In this document: piece by piece, positions 42,998-52,294 of the stretch
How positions within the stretch are numbered: position 1 is the stretch's first letter
Layout of the letters: each line of letters starts with the position of its first letter
NCBI RefSeq assembly: GCF_002097715.1
Contig: NZ_CP020737.1
Location: 1,860,001-1,924,000 of the forward strand
Direction of reading: 5' to 3'
DNA: 64,000 nt
Source of the DNA: Burkholderia ubonensis subsp. mesacidophila
Lineage (GTDB): Bacteria; Pseudomonadota; Gammaproteobacteria; Burkholderiales; Burkholderiaceae
Made by a program: the position numbers and the translations under genes
Notes under the pieces: model-generated
What the model was told of the DNA's origin: nothing
Database searches by the model: none
The model's input: only the letters and a program-made list of their open reading frames with translations

Positions 42998-44392
42998 TTA
43001 CTGACCCAGCGCGCTCATCAGCCCGACCTGGCTCAACTGCTCGTCGGTCTGCGCCTGCGCCAGCGAATCCTCGACTGCCAGCAGCGAGCGCTGCACTTCC
43101 AGCGTGTCGATGAACGCCGACTCGCCGCTGCGCCACGAGCGGTTGATCTGCGTGTACGCACCGCGCGCGCTCGACACCGCACGCTCGAGGCTTGCCACCC
43201 GGCTCCGGTTCCGCGCGGTCGCCGCGACCGACGTCTCGACGTCGTTCACCGCGGCGAGCACGGTCGCGCGATAGGCGTCGACCGCTTGGTCTGCCTGCGC
43301 GCGACGCAGCGCGACGACGCTGCGCCGCCGGCCGCCGTCGAACAGCGGCGCGCCCGCGCTGGCGCCCGCCAGCCACGCGAGCGACCGGGCGAACGTCGCG
43401 CCCGAGAAGCCGTCGACCGCCGCGCCGATGATGCCGATCAGCTGCAGGTGCGGCTTGAGGTCGGCCTCGGCCACGCCGATCCGCGCATAGGCCGCGACGA
43501 CGCGCGCCTCGGCGGCGCGCACGTCCGGCCGCCGGCGCAACAGGTCGGCAGGCGTGCCGATGCCGGATGCGGGGGACGTCCACACCGGCGCGGGGGCGGG
43601 CGGGTCGAGCCGCGCATAGGCGTCCTGCGGCGTCGACGCGGTGATGATCGACAGCCGGTGAATCGCGGTCTGGCGCTGCAGCTGCAGCGCGGGCAGCTCG
43701 GCCAGCGTCGTCTCGGTCTGCGCGGTCGCGCGGTCGACGTCGGCGACCGGCACGACGCCCGCCTCGAACATGCGGCGCGTCGATTGCTCGGTGCCGCGCT
43801 GGCTCAGCGCGTTGGCTTCGACCAGCGCGATCCGCTGCTCGAGGCCGCGCACCGTCACATAGGTCCGCACGGTTTCGTCGATCGTCGCGATCCGCACCGC
43901 CTGCGCGTCGTTTTGCGCCGACACGATGTCCGCGTCGGCCGCCGACACGCCCTGGCGGATGCGGCCGAAGATGTCGACTTCCCACGAGAGGCTCGCATTG
44001 AGCCCGAACGCGTTGCCGGTCGTCGGCGTATTGGTCGGGAACGCCTGCGACGCGGACAGCCGCTGGCGGCCCGCATCCGCGTTCAGGTCGAGCGACGGGA
44101 GCCACTGCGAGGCCGCGCCGACCCGCACCGCGCGCGCCGCGTCGATGCGCGCGACCGCCGCCTTCAGGTCCAGGTTGTTCGTGAGCGCCGTGTCGACCAG
44201 CCGGTCGAGAATCGGATCATGAAAGCCATGCCACCATGCGCCGAGATCGGGAAGCGGGCCGCCTGGCGCGAGATCCCCGTTCGCATAGGTCGCGGCGAGC
44301 GGCGGCGGCGACACGTTGGCGACCGGCGCGCTCGTGCACGCGGTCAGGACGGCTGCCGCTGAAAGCGCGGCAACGAGACGGATGAACTTCAT
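42998..44392 (-). CDS. Outer-membrane efflux lipoprotein, NodT/OprM family
   Basis: A 464-residue TolC-like channel subunit. The N-terminus is a lipoprotein signal with lipobox LTAC (Cys19). The body shows two related halves of coiled-coil and strand, with RRRPDVRAAEARVVAAYARIGVAEADLKPHL split across the typical mid-region. Its ATG overlaps the RND pump stop as ATGA (44392-44389). It forms the outer-membrane exit duct of the efflux triad encoded here. Confidence 0.92.
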   Translation of the reverse strand: MKFIRLVAALSAAAVLTACTSAPVANVSPPPLAATYANGDLAPGGPLPDLGAWWHGFHDPILDRLVDTALTNNLDLKAAVARIDAARAVRVGAASQWLPSLDLNADAGRQRLSASQAFPTNTPTTGNAFGLNASLSWEVDIFGRIRQGVSAADADIVSAQNDAQAVRIATIDETVRTYVTVRGLEQRIALVEANALSQRGTEQSTRRMFEAGVVPVADVDRATAQTETTLAELPALQLQRQTAIHRLSIITASTPQDAYARLDPPAPAPVWTSPASGIGTPADLLRRRPDVRAAEARVVAAYARIGVAEADLKPHLQLIGIIGAAVDGFSGATFARSLAWLAGASAGAPLFDGGRRRSVVALRRAQADQAVDAYRATVLAAVNDVETSVAATARNRSRVASLERAVSSARGAYTQINRSWRSGESAFIDTLEVQRSLLAVEDSLAQAQTDEQLSQVGLMSALGQ

Positions 44393-47300
44393 TGCGACAC
44401 CTCCTCGGCGACTACCGCGACGCCGCCCTTGCGCATCGCGAGCCGGCGGACCAGCACATAGAACACGGGCGTAAACAGCAGGCCGAAGACGGTCACGCCG
44501 ATCATCCCGAAGAACACCGCCGCGCCGACCGCCTGGCGCATCTCCGCGCCGGCGCCTTCGGAGATGACGAGCGGCAGCACGCCGAGAATGAACGCGAGCG
44601 ACGTCATCACGATCGGCCGCAGGCGCTGCACGCACGCCTCGACGACGGCCTCGACGAGTTCCTTGCCTTCGGCCTCCAGCTGCCGCGCGACCTCGACGAT
44701 CAGGATCGCGTTCTTCGCGGCCAGCCCGACCAGCACGATGAAGCCGATCTGCGTGAGGATGTTCACGTCCTGGCCGAGCGCCCGGACGCCGAGCGACGCG
44801 GCCAGCAGGCACATCGGCACGATCAGCAGGATCGACGCGGGCAGGCTCCAACTGCCGTACTGCGCGGCCAGCACCAGGTAGACGAGCAGCACGCACAGCG
44901 GGAACACGAGCAGCCCCGTGTTGCCGGCCGTGGTCTGCTGGTACGACAGATCGGTCCATTCGAACGCGATGCCGGGCGGCAGCACCTGCCTGGCGAGCGT
45001 CTCCATCGTCTTGATCGCGTAGCCGGAGCCGAGGCCCGGTTCCGTGTCGCCGTTGATCTCGGTGGCCGGATACAGGTTGTAGCGCGGCGCACGGTCGACG
45101 CCGAGCGAATCCGCGATGCGCGTCACGCTGCCGATCGGCACCATGTCGCCGTTCGCGTTGCGCACCTTCAGCCTCGCGAGGTCGGCGGCCGTCACGCGGA
45201 ACGGCAGGTCGGCCTGCGCGGTCACGCGGTAGGTGCGCCCGACGATGTTGAAGTCGTTGATATAGGTCGACCCGAAATACGTCTCGACCGCATCGTTGAT
45301 CTGCTGGCTCGGCACGCCGAGCATCTCGGCCTTCTCGCGGTCGAGGTCGACGTGTACCTGCGGGCTGGTCGCGGAGTAGGGCGTGTAGACGCCGACCATC
45401 CCCGGGGTCTGGTTGGCGGCCGCGACGAGATCCTGCGTCGCCTTCGCGAGCGCGGCGGTGCCGAGCCCGCCCCGGTCCTCGAGCCGCATCGCGAAGCCGC
45501 CCGTGCTGCCGAGACCCTGCACCGGCGGCGGCATCGCGACGACGATCGACGCTTCGGTGATGACGGAGAGGCGCTTGCGCAGCTCGTCCGCGATCTTGTC
45601 GATCGTCAGGCCCTGCGCCTTGCGTTCCGGCCACGGCTTGAACACCGGGAACAGGCCCGCGCTGTTCGCGGAATTCGTGCCGGTCGCGGCGTTGACGCCG
45701 GAGAACACCGGCACGCGCGCGACGCCCGGCACGGACAGCGCGATGTCCTCGATCTTGCGCGCAACCGCGCTGGTGCGTTCGAGCGTCGAGCCGTCGGGCG
45801 TCTTGACCAGCACGACCACATAGCCGCGATCCTGCGCGGGGATGAAGCCCTTCGGGCTCGACACCAGCAGATAGCCGGTCGCGGCGATCAGCACGACGTA
45901 CAGCACGGTCATCGCCGGGATGATCCGGACGATCTTGCGCACCAACGCGCCGTAGGCGCCGGACAGGCGCAGGAACACCCGGTTGAACGCGTTCGCGAAG
46001 CGCTGCACGATGCGCATGAGCGGGTCGAACAGCGCCGCCGCGCGCGAAACCGACGCGTGGGCATCGTGCGCGTCGCCGTGCGCTTTCAGCATCATCGCGG
46101 ACAGCGCGGGCGCGAGCGTCACCGACGTGAAGAACGAAATCGCGGTGGACACGGCGATCGTCACGCCGAACTGGCGGAAGAACTGGCCGGAGATGCCGGG
46201 AATGAACGAGGTCGGCACGAACACCGCGCACAGCACGAGCGTGATCGCGAACAGCGCGCCGCCGACTTCCTTCATCGTCACGAGCGTCGCGTCGCGCGGG
46301 TTCGCGCCCGACGCGAGATGCCGCTCGACGTTCTCGACCACGACGATCGCGTTGTCGACGACGATCCCCACCGCGAGCACGAGCCCGAACAGCGTCAGGT
46401 TGTTGAGCGAGTAGCCGAGCGTCGCCATCACCGCGAACGTGCCGACGAGCGACACGGGGATCGACAGGATCGGGATGATCGACGGCCGCCAGCCCTGCAG
46501 GAACAGCAGCACGACGAACACGACGAGCACGACCGCCTCGTAGATGGTCTTGACCAGCTCGTGGATGCTGTCGCCGATGAACGCGGTCGGGTTGTAGCCG
46601 ATGTTGTAGACGATGCCCTTCGGGAAGTCCTTGGCCAATTCGGCCATCTTCTTCTCGACCGCATCCATCGTCGCGACCGCGTTCGCGCCGGGTTGCTGCA
46701 GCACCTGCAGCGCGATCGTCGGGTGGCGCAGCATGTAGCTGTCGGTCGAGTACGCGAGCGCGCCGACTTCGATGCGCGCGACGTCCTTCAGGCGCACCAG
46801 GCGCCCGTCCTGCCCCTGCTTGACGACGATGTTGCTGAAATCCTCCGGACGCTTGAGCCGCCCCTCGAAAATCAGGTTCGGCTGGAACGCCTGGTTCGTG
46901 ATCGGCGCCTGCGCGACCACGCCGCCCGCGAGCTGCGTGTTCTGCGAACGGACCGCGGCGATCAGGTCGCTCGGGCTCAGGTTGAACGACGCGATGCGCT
47001 CCGGATCGAGCCAGATGCGCATCGAGTATTCGCGCGCGCCGAGCGGGTTGATGTCGCCGACGCCCTGGATGCGCTTGAGGGAGTCCGCCACGTTGCGGAT
47101 CGCGTAGTTCGACACGTAGAGCTGGTCGTAGCTCTGGTCCGGCGAATAGATGAAGATCGTGCCGAGCTGCGTCGGCGACGACTTGCGCACCGACACGCCG
47201 CTGCGCTGCACGGGCTCGGGCAGGCGCGGCGTCGCGAGCGCGACGCGGTTCTGCACGAGCACCTGCGCCTTGTCGACGTCGGTGCCGGGCTTGAACGTCA

Positions 47301-47580
47301 CGGTGATGTTCAGGCTGCCGTCGGACGTCGCCTGGCTGTACATGTAGATCATGTCCTCGACGCCGTTGACTTCGAGCTCGATCGGCGTCGACACGGTTTG
47401 CGCCACGGTTTCGGCGGACGCGCCCGGGTAGTTGGCCGTGATCACGACGGTCGGCGGCGCGATCTCCGGATACTCGGACACCGCGAGCGAGAAGTAGGCG
47501 AGCGCGCCGGCGATGGTCAGCACGATCGACAGCACGATCGCGAGCACCGGCTGCCGGACGGACAGGCTGCCGAGGTTCAT
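44389..47580 (-). CDS. RND multidrug efflux pump, HAE-1 family
   Basis: A 1063-residue inner-membrane proton/drug antiporter. It has twelve predicted helices and two large periplasmic loops, starting MNLGSLSVRQPVLAIVLSIV. The TM4 proton-relay motif reads GIVVDNAIVVVENVER with Asp409-Asn410, where AcrB has Asp407-Asp408. The TM10 Lys is kept in GLAAKNAILIVEVAR. The gene overlaps its partners as ATGA at both ends. The substrate range cannot be told. No local regulator is adjacent. Confidence 0.92.
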   Translation of the reverse strand: MNLGSLSVRQPVLAIVLSIVLTIAGALAYFSLAVSEYPEIAPPTVVITANYPGASAETVAQTVSTPIELEVNGVEDMIYMYSQATSDGSLNITVTFKPGTDVDKAQVLVQNRVALATPRLPEPVQRSGVSVRKSSPTQLGTIFIYSPDQSYDQLYVSNYAIRNVADSLKRIQGVGDINPLGAREYSMRIWLDPERIASFNLSPSDLIAAVRSQNTQLAGGVVAQAPITNQAFQPNLIFEGRLKRPEDFSNIVVKQGQDGRLVRLKDVARIEVGALAYSTDSYMLRHPTIALQVLQQPGANAVATMDAVEKKMAELAKDFPKGIVYNIGYNPTAFIGDSIHELVKTIYEAVVLVVFVVLLFLQGWRPSIIPILSIPVSLVGTFAVMATLGYSLNNLTLFGLVLAVGIVVDNAIVVVENVERHLASGANPRDATLVTMKEVGGALFAITLVLCAVFVPTSFIPGISGQFFRQFGVTIAVSTAISFFTSVTLAPALSAMMLKAHGDAHDAHASVSRAAALFDPLMRIVQRFANAFNRVFLRLSGAYGALVRKIVRIIPAMTVLYVVLIAATGYLLVSSPKGFIPAQDRGYVVVLVKTPDGSTLERTSAVARKIEDIALSVPGVARVPVFSGVNAATGTNSANSAGLFPVFKPWPERKAQGLTIDKIADELRKRLSVITEASIVVAMPPPVQGLGSTGGFAMRLEDRGGLGTAALAKATQDLVAAANQTPGMVGVYTPYSATSPQVHVDLDREKAEMLGVPSQQINDAVETYFGSTYINDFNIVGRTYRVTAQADLPFRVTAADLARLKVRNANGDMVPIGSVTRIADSLGVDRAPRYNLYPATEINGDTEPGLGSGYAIKTMETLARQVLPPGIAFEWTDLSYQQTTAGNTGLLVFPLCVLLVYLVLAAQYGSWSLPASILLIVPMCLLAASLGVRALGQDVNILTQIGFIVLVGLAAKNAILIVEVARQLEAEGKELVEAVVEACVQRLRPIVMTSLAFILGVLPLVISEGAGAEMRQAVGAAVFFGMIGVTVFGLLFTPVFYVLVRRLAMRKGGVAVVAEEVSQ

Positions 47581-48767
47581 TGCGGATTCTCCTTGACGTC
47601 GTTCGCCGCGACGGTCGCGTCGATGCGGCGCGCCATCGGCTTGACCTTGTCGCCGGGCCGCACGCGCTCGAAGCCGTCGACGATCACCTTGTCGCCGGCT
47701 TTCAGGCCGGACGAGATTTCGCGCAGGTTGCCGAACAGGCGTCCGGGCACGACCGGGCGCACGGACACGACGCCGCCGGCGTCGACGAAATACAGCACGC
47801 GCCGCGTCGCGTCCGTCGCGACCGCGGCGTCCGGCACCAGCAACGCGGGGTGGGCAACCTTGCTCGACAGGTAGACGCGGCCGAACTGGCCGGGATTCAG
47901 GCGCCGGTCGGGATTGGCGACGCGGGCGCGCTGCCGCAGCGTGCCGGTCGAGTTGTCGAGGCGGTTGTCGACGAAATCCATGGTGCCGGCCAGCGACGGC
48001 TGCGCGTCGCCCGGCAGCGCGATCGACACCTGCCGCGACGACGCGCTGCCGCCACTTTTCGCGGCTTCGCGCGTATAGCGCAGGTAGCTTTCCTCGTCGA
48101 CGTCGAAATAGATGTCGATCGGATCCTGCGACACGATCGTCGTCAGCACCGTCGCATCGCTGTCGCCGCCTTTCACGAGGTTCCCTTCGCTGACGAGCTT
48201 GCGGCTGATCCGGCCGGACATCGGCGCGACGATGCGCGTGAACGACAGGTCGAGCTGCGCGCGCTCGAGCGCGCCCTGGGCGCTCGTCACTTCGGCCTGC
48301 GCGCTTTGCACGGCCTGCCGGCGCTGGTCGTAGAGGCTCTGCGCGATGGTGTCGGTCTTGATCAGCACGCTGGCCCGCTCGAAGTCCTGCCGGCTCAGCT
48401 TCAATTGCGACTGCGCGCGCTCGAGCGCGCCTTGCGCGGCCGTGACGGCGGCCTGGTAGGGACGCGGGTCGATGACGAAGAGCAGATCGCCTTTCTTGAC
48501 GGACGCGCCGTCCTGAAACGCGACCTTCTCGAGATAGCCGCTCACGCGCGGGCGCACGTCGACGGTGTCGACGGCCTCGAAGCGACCGGTATAGACGTCG
48601 ACGTCGTTGACGTTGCGCGCGACGGGCTGGCTGACGACGACGCTGGGCAGCGCCGCCGGCGTCTTGTCGTCCGACTGGCAGCCGGACAGCGCCAGCATCG
48701 CGGCCAGCGGGACGGCGAGCAGCCCGGCAGGCAGTGCGATGCGCTTGAATCCTGGGAACCTGTTCAT
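47577..48767 (-). CDS. RND efflux periplasmic adaptor (membrane fusion protein)
   Basis: A 396-residue MexE/AcrA-like adaptor. It starts at 48767 with a lipoprotein signal and lipobox LSGC. The lipoyl and hairpin domains are around VRPRVSGYLEKVAFQDGASV and the long coiled coil with LERAQ repeats (about residues 110-185). The barrel domain includes the RNPDRRLNPGQFGRVYL-type segment near residue 280. It links the pump to the outer-membrane duct. It is the first gene of the operon, and its stop overlaps the pump ATG. Confidence 0.92.
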   Translation of the reverse strand: MNRFPGFKRIALPAGLLAVPLAAMLALSGCQSDDKTPAALPSVVVSQPVARNVNDVDVYTGRFEAVDTVDVRPRVSGYLEKVAFQDGASVKKGDLLFVIDPRPYQAAVTAAQGALERAQSQLKLSRQDFERASVLIKTDTIAQSLYDQRRQAVQSAQAEVTSAQGALERAQLDLSFTRIVAPMSGRISRKLVSEGNLVKGGDSDATVLTTIVSQDPIDIYFDVDEESYLRYTREAAKSGGSASSRQVSIALPGDAQPSLAGTMDFVDNRLDNSTGTLRQRARVANPDRRLNPGQFGRVYLSSKVAHPALLVPDAAVATDATRRVLYFVDAGGVVSVRPVVPGRLFGNLREISSGLKAGDKVIVDGFERVRPGDKVKPMARRIDATVAANDVKENPQ

Positions 48768-49061
48768 GTTGATGCCACGTGTGAAATGGGTCGGCACATG
48801 CCGGATGGTGCGCAGTATCGTTGCCCGCGCGCGGCGGATAAACGCAGGCATCGGCATAAGAACTTGTACTGCGCAGTCACGAATCGCACCGCGTGGCGGC
48901 AGAATGCGCGTCGGCTTCGAGGAGCGTGGGACGGGTACGACGACGGGTGCAACGAAACGCGACCCGAACGCCTGTTCAGGCGAATCGGGCCGGTTTTTCA
49001 GAAGGGGCGAGCGGAGGCTGGCGCGATGCGCGGAATGCCGTGTCGCGCGCGTCGACCGGAA

Positions 49062-49388
49062 TCAATGACGGCGATAGAGCGCATCGCGGCCGCTCGTCAT
49101 CGCGGGCCGGCCGGATTCGGTTGCCGTGCGCGTCTCGCTGCCGAAACCCGCTGCGACGGGCGCGCTGGTTTGCACGACCTGCTGCTGGTCGACGCGTCGC
49201 TGGGCGGCCTGGATGTTCGGCGGATACCGGGTGTGATCCGCCGCGGGGCGATAGCCGGCGGCTTCGAGGCGGGCGAGTTCCGCCTCGACCTCGGCGCGCG
49301 TCGGCGCATGATCGGCTTGCTGGGCGAAGGAAAGGGCCGGCGCGGCAAGGATCAGTGCGGCGATGGTTGCGGATACGAACGATTTCAT
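49062..49388 (-). CDS. DUF4148 family small secreted protein (copy 3)
   Basis: A 108-residue protein with signal peptide (MKSFVSATIAALILAAPALS). The core is TRAEVEAELARLEAAGYRP, and the end is ALYRRH. The sequence and its upstream DNA are clearly paralogous to copy 2 at 27213. It lies between the efflux operon and the LysR gene of the second reductase unit. Family function unknown. Confidence 0.85.
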   Translation of the reverse strand: MKSFVSATIAALILAAPALSFAQQADHAPTRAEVEAELARLEAAGYRPAADHTRYPPNIQAAQRRVDQQQVVQTSAPVAAGFGSETRTATESGRPAMTSGRDALYRRH

Positions 49389-49542
49389 GATGGGCACCTG
49401 TGTCGGGTTAAGTGAGTCGCAGCGATGTCGTTGCGAGTGGCGCCACTATAGGTTTCCCGTCGTCGCGGAAAAACCGTCGCCCGGTGAAATGAATCTTGAC
49501 CGGCAATCACGAATCGGGCGCGGTTGCCGGCGCCCGACGGCG

Positions 49543-50454
49543 TCACTTGCCCGAGAACTCGACGCTGTTCGCGGTGACCAGGATTTCCCGGAAGATGCCG
49601 ACCAGCGGCCGCAGGTTGACCTTGTGCCACGCGGCCCACAGGGGCGTGCGGTAGCAGAACCACGGCAGCTCGCGCACCACGACGCCTTCCGGCACTTGCT
49701 CGCGCAGGCTCTGCTGGATCATCGTCATGCCGAGTCCGGCCGCGACCAGCCCCAACGCCGCCAGGGGCTCGGTCGCCTCGACGGTGATGTTCGGGGAAAA
49801 GCCCGCCTTCGCGCAGGCCGCCACGAACGCGCCGTGGCGCGGCGCGCTTTCCTCTTGCGTGACGCCGATCCAGGGTTGCGTGGCGAGGTCGTCCGCCGAC
49901 AGCGTCCGCTTCCTGGCCAGCGGGTGCTCGTCGGGCATTGCCAGCAGCATCGGATCGTTCAGCACCAGCGATGACTCCAGCTCCGCGTCGTCGTCGGCAG
50001 GGGGCTCGCTGACGAGCGCGATGTCGAGGCTGCGTTCGCGCAAGCCCTCGAGCTGCGCGGTGGATTGATAGTTGTACAGCGCGATGTGCACGGCGGGACG
50101 GTCCGCGCGCAGCGCCTTCAGCGCGCGGGGCAGCACGCCCGAGTGCATCGACGTTTCCAGGTAGCCGATGCACAGGCCGCCTTCGTCGCCTTTGCCCAGC
50201 CGCCGCGCGAGCGATTCCAGCCGGTTCGCGTGCGTCAAAAAGGCGCGCGCCTCGCTCAGGAACGTGCGGCCGTCGCGCGTCAGCCGGATGCGCTGCTGGG
50301 TACGTTCGAACAGCGTCAGGCCGAGCTTTTCCTCGAACTGGGCGATCTGGCGGCTGAGCGGCGATTGCGAAATGTGCAGACGTTCCGCGGCGCGGCCGAC
50401 GTGTTCCTCCTCCGCCACCGCAATGAAGTACTGGAGTTGGCGCATGTCGAGCAT
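49543..50454 (-). CDS. LysR-type regulator beside aldo/keto reductase copy 2
   Basis: A 303-residue LysR protein, start at ATG 50454 (MLDMRQLQYF). The helix-turn-helix is RQLQYFIAVAEEEHVGRAAE. It belongs to the BenM/CatM-like branch, with an effector domain of normal length. It is divergent from the second aldo/keto reductase, and the shared operator TGTC-N13-GACA lies between. The first reductase copy at 27838 has the same operator but no regulator gene, so this protein may act on both. Confidence 0.9.
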   Translation of the reverse strand: MLDMRQLQYFIAVAEEEHVGRAAERLHISQSPLSRQIAQFEEKLGLTLFERTQQRIRLTRDGRTFLSEARAFLTHANRLESLARRLGKGDEGGLCIGYLETSMHSGVLPRALKALRADRPAVHIALYNYQSTAQLEGLRERSLDIALVSEPPADDDAELESSLVLNDPMLLAMPDEHPLARKRTLSADDLATQPWIGVTQEESAPRHGAFVAACAKAGFSPNITVEATEPLAALGLVAAGLGMTMIQQSLREQVPEGVVVRELPWFCYRTPLWAAWHKVNLRPLVGIFREILVTANSVEFSGK

Positions 50455-50468
50455 ATAAGACCTCGTGT

Positions 50469-50520
50469 GACTCAAGTTTGTCGAATTATGTCTTGGACAG
50501 GCATAACTGCGCAACCTAGA
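50469..50520 (+). promoter_or_regulatory. Promoter and operator of aldo/keto reductase copy 2
   Basis: GACTCAAGT (50469-50477), TGTC-N13-GACA, then TTGGAC and TAGACT with an 18-base gap. The order and spacing equal those at 27752-27819. It lies between the divergent LysR and reductase genes. Confidence 0.65.
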
Positions 50521-50554
50521 CTGGGCTCACTTTCCCCCACACATGGAGAAATTC

Positions 50555-51574
50555 ATGAGTCTCAAAGGCAAACTCCCGGCTGGCGCGGTCCTGGGCTTCG
50601 GCGCTGCACCGCTCGGCAACATGTTCCGCAACATCCCCGAAGACGAAGCGCTGGCGACGGTCGAAGCCGCGTGGCAACAGGGCGTGCGTTATTTCGACAC
50701 GGCGCCGTTCTACGGCGCGGGCCTGTCTGAAATGCGCGTCGGCGAAGCGCTGGCCAACCATCCGCGCGACGAATTCGTGCTTAGCACGAAGGTCGGCCGA
50801 GTGATCCTCGACGAGATCGAAGACGTCACGGCTCGCGATCTCGGCGAGAAGGGCGGGCTGTTCGAATTCGGCCGCCCGAACCGCATCGTCAACGACTACT
50901 CGGCCGACGCGACGCTGCGCTCGATCGAGGACAGCCTGAAGCGCCTTCGCATGGATCGTCTGGACATCGTCTGGATCCACGACATCGCGCAGGATTTCTA
51001 CGGCGACGAATGGCTCGCGCAGTTCGAAGTCGCGCGCAAGGGGGCATTCCGTGTGCTGACCAAGCTGCGTGAAGAAGGCGTGATCAAGGCGTGGGGCCTC
51101 GGCGTCAATCGCGTCGAGCCGTGCGAGCTGACCCTCGATCTGTCCGAGGCACAGCCGGACGGGTTCCTGCTGGCGGGCCGCTATTCGCTGCTCGACCATG
51201 AGCGTGCGCTGCAGCGCCTGATGCCGGCAGCGGCGGCCCAGGGCGTCGATATCGTCGTCGGCGGTCCGTACAGCTCGGGCGTGCTCGCGGGCGGCACGCA
51301 CTTCGAATACCAGAAGGCGTCACAGGAGATCCTCGCCAAGGTCGAACGGGTCAAGGCCGTCGCCGCGCGCCACAACGTGAGCGTGAAGGCTGCTGCGCTG
51401 CAATTCGCGCTCGCGCATCCGGCATCCGTCGCGGTCATTCCGGGCGCGAGCCGTCCGTCGCGGATCGCGGAAGACCAGGCCGCGCTGAAGGAGGTCATTC
51501 CGGCCGACTTCTGGCGCGACATGCGTGAGCAAGGTCTCGTCGCGGCCAATGCGCCGCTGCCGACCGATCGTTGA
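50555..51574 (+). CDS. Aldo/keto reductase, D-threo-aldose 1-dehydrogenase type (copy 2)
   Basis: A 339-residue AKR with FDTAPFYG, STKVGR and WIHD carrying the tetrad. It aligns without gaps to the copy at 27838, with most positions identical. The start at 50555 follows GGAG. An SRPBCC-family gene follows 15 bases after the stop, a partner the first copy lacks. Function is oxidation or reduction of a sugar or carbonyl. Confidence 0.9.
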   Translation: MSLKGKLPAGAVLGFGAAPLGNMFRNIPEDEALATVEAAWQQGVRYFDTAPFYGAGLSEMRVGEALANHPRDEFVLSTKVGRVILDEIEDVTARDLGEKGGLFEFGRPNRIVNDYSADATLRSIEDSLKRLRMDRLDIVWIHDIAQDFYGDEWLAQFEVARKGAFRVLTKLREEGVIKAWGLGVNRVEPCELTLDLSEAQPDGFLLAGRYSLLDHERALQRLMPAAAAQGVDIVVGGPYSSGVLAGGTHFEYQKASQEILAKVERVKAVAARHNVSVKAAALQFALAHPASVAVIPGASRPSRIAEDQAALKEVIPADFWRDMREQGLVAANAPLPTDR

Positions 51575-51589
51575 ACAGGAGATGACGCA

Positions 51590-52009
51590 ATGGCACAGGC
51601 ATACGCAAGCATCGACATCCCGGCTTCGGCCGGCGAGGTCTGGACGCTGATCGGCGGGTTCGGGTCGCTGCCCGACTGGCTGTCGTACATTCCGGACAGC
51701 GAACTGAGCGAAGGCGGGCGCGTGCGCCGGCTGGCCAATCCGGCCGGCGCGACGATCGTCGAGCGCCTGATCGCGTTCGACGAAGCGGAGCGCAGCTACA
51801 GCTACGCGATCCTCGAGGCGCCGTTCCCGGTCGTGAACTATCGCTCCACGCTGCGCGTGCGCGAAAACGGCCCGAACGCGTCGAAAGTCGAATGGTCCGG
51901 CACCTTCACGCCGAACGGCTCGACCGACGAGGAAGCCGGCAAGCTGTTCCGCGGCATCTACGAAGACGGCCTGAACGAACTCGCGAAGCGGTTCTCGGCA
52001 ACCGCGTAA
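51590..52009 (+). CDS. SRPBCC (START/Bet v1-like) family protein
   Basis: A 139-residue helix-grip protein. It starts AQAYASIDIPASAGEVWTLIGGFGSLPDW, the usual opening of polyketide cyclase/dehydrase-like members. The length matches a single domain with a hydrophobic cavity. It may bind a lipid or aromatic ligand or act as an accessory to the aldo/keto reductase. It begins 15 bases after that gene and ends before a strong hairpin. Confidence 0.85.
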   Translation: MAQAYASIDIPASAGEVWTLIGGFGSLPDWLSYIPDSELSEGGRVRRLANPAGATIVERLIAFDEAERSYSYAILEAPFPVVNYRSTLRVRENGPNASKVEWSGTFTPNGSTDEEAGKLFRGIYEDGLNELAKRFSATA

Positions 52010-52020
52010 CGATGCGTCGG

Positions 52021-52047
52021 CCGGACGGTCGCCCCACAGCCGTCCGG
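52021..52047 (+). terminator. Hairpin after the SRPBCC gene
   Basis: CCGGACGG and CCGTCCGG form a perfect 8-pair stem with an 11-base loop, 11 bases after the stop. Confidence 0.55.
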
Positions 52048-52059
52048 CTGGCGTGCGAT

Positions 52060-52095
52060 GTTGCGTGCGTCGTTGCGTGCGTCGTTGCGTGCGAC
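52060..52095. repeat. Three-copy 12-base tandem repeat
   Basis: GTTGCGTGCGTC is repeated three times in tandem, the third copy ending GAC. It is intergenic. It may vary in copy number between strains by slippage. Confidence 0.6.
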
Positions 52096-52201
52096 CGAAG
52101 CGGGGCGGGCGGCTGACCGGCCGTCAGCGCCGCACGGCGCATCGACCCTGTGCCACGAAATCGATCGGAGACAGGGCGATTCCCCCCGCGTTCCCGACCC
52201 G

Positions 52202-52240
52202 CCGCTCGGGCATGGCGCCACGCGTGCCATGCCCGAGCGG
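52202..52240. terminator. Strong 15-pair intergenic hairpin
   Basis: CCGCTCGGGCATGGC and GCCATGCCCGAGCGG are a perfect inverted repeat with a 9-base loop. It lies just before the LysR stub and could block read-through in either direction. Confidence 0.6.
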
Positions 52241-52294
52241 CGTCTTTGCGTGCGGTAGACTGCACGATCGTTTTCCTGCCGACCCTCACGCGCC

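Noticed and set aside
42998..46231. 1077-codon frame seeming to fuse the pump region with the outer-membrane protein
   Set aside because: The first two-thirds is an out-of-frame reading of the RND gene. The real lipoprotein begins at ATG 44392 with a signal peptide and lipobox.
44392..47874. 1160-codon plus-strand open frame opposite the RND pump
   Set aside because: It is a shadow of the pump gene on the other strand; the predicted protein is almost entirely charged Arg/Asp/His with no fold.
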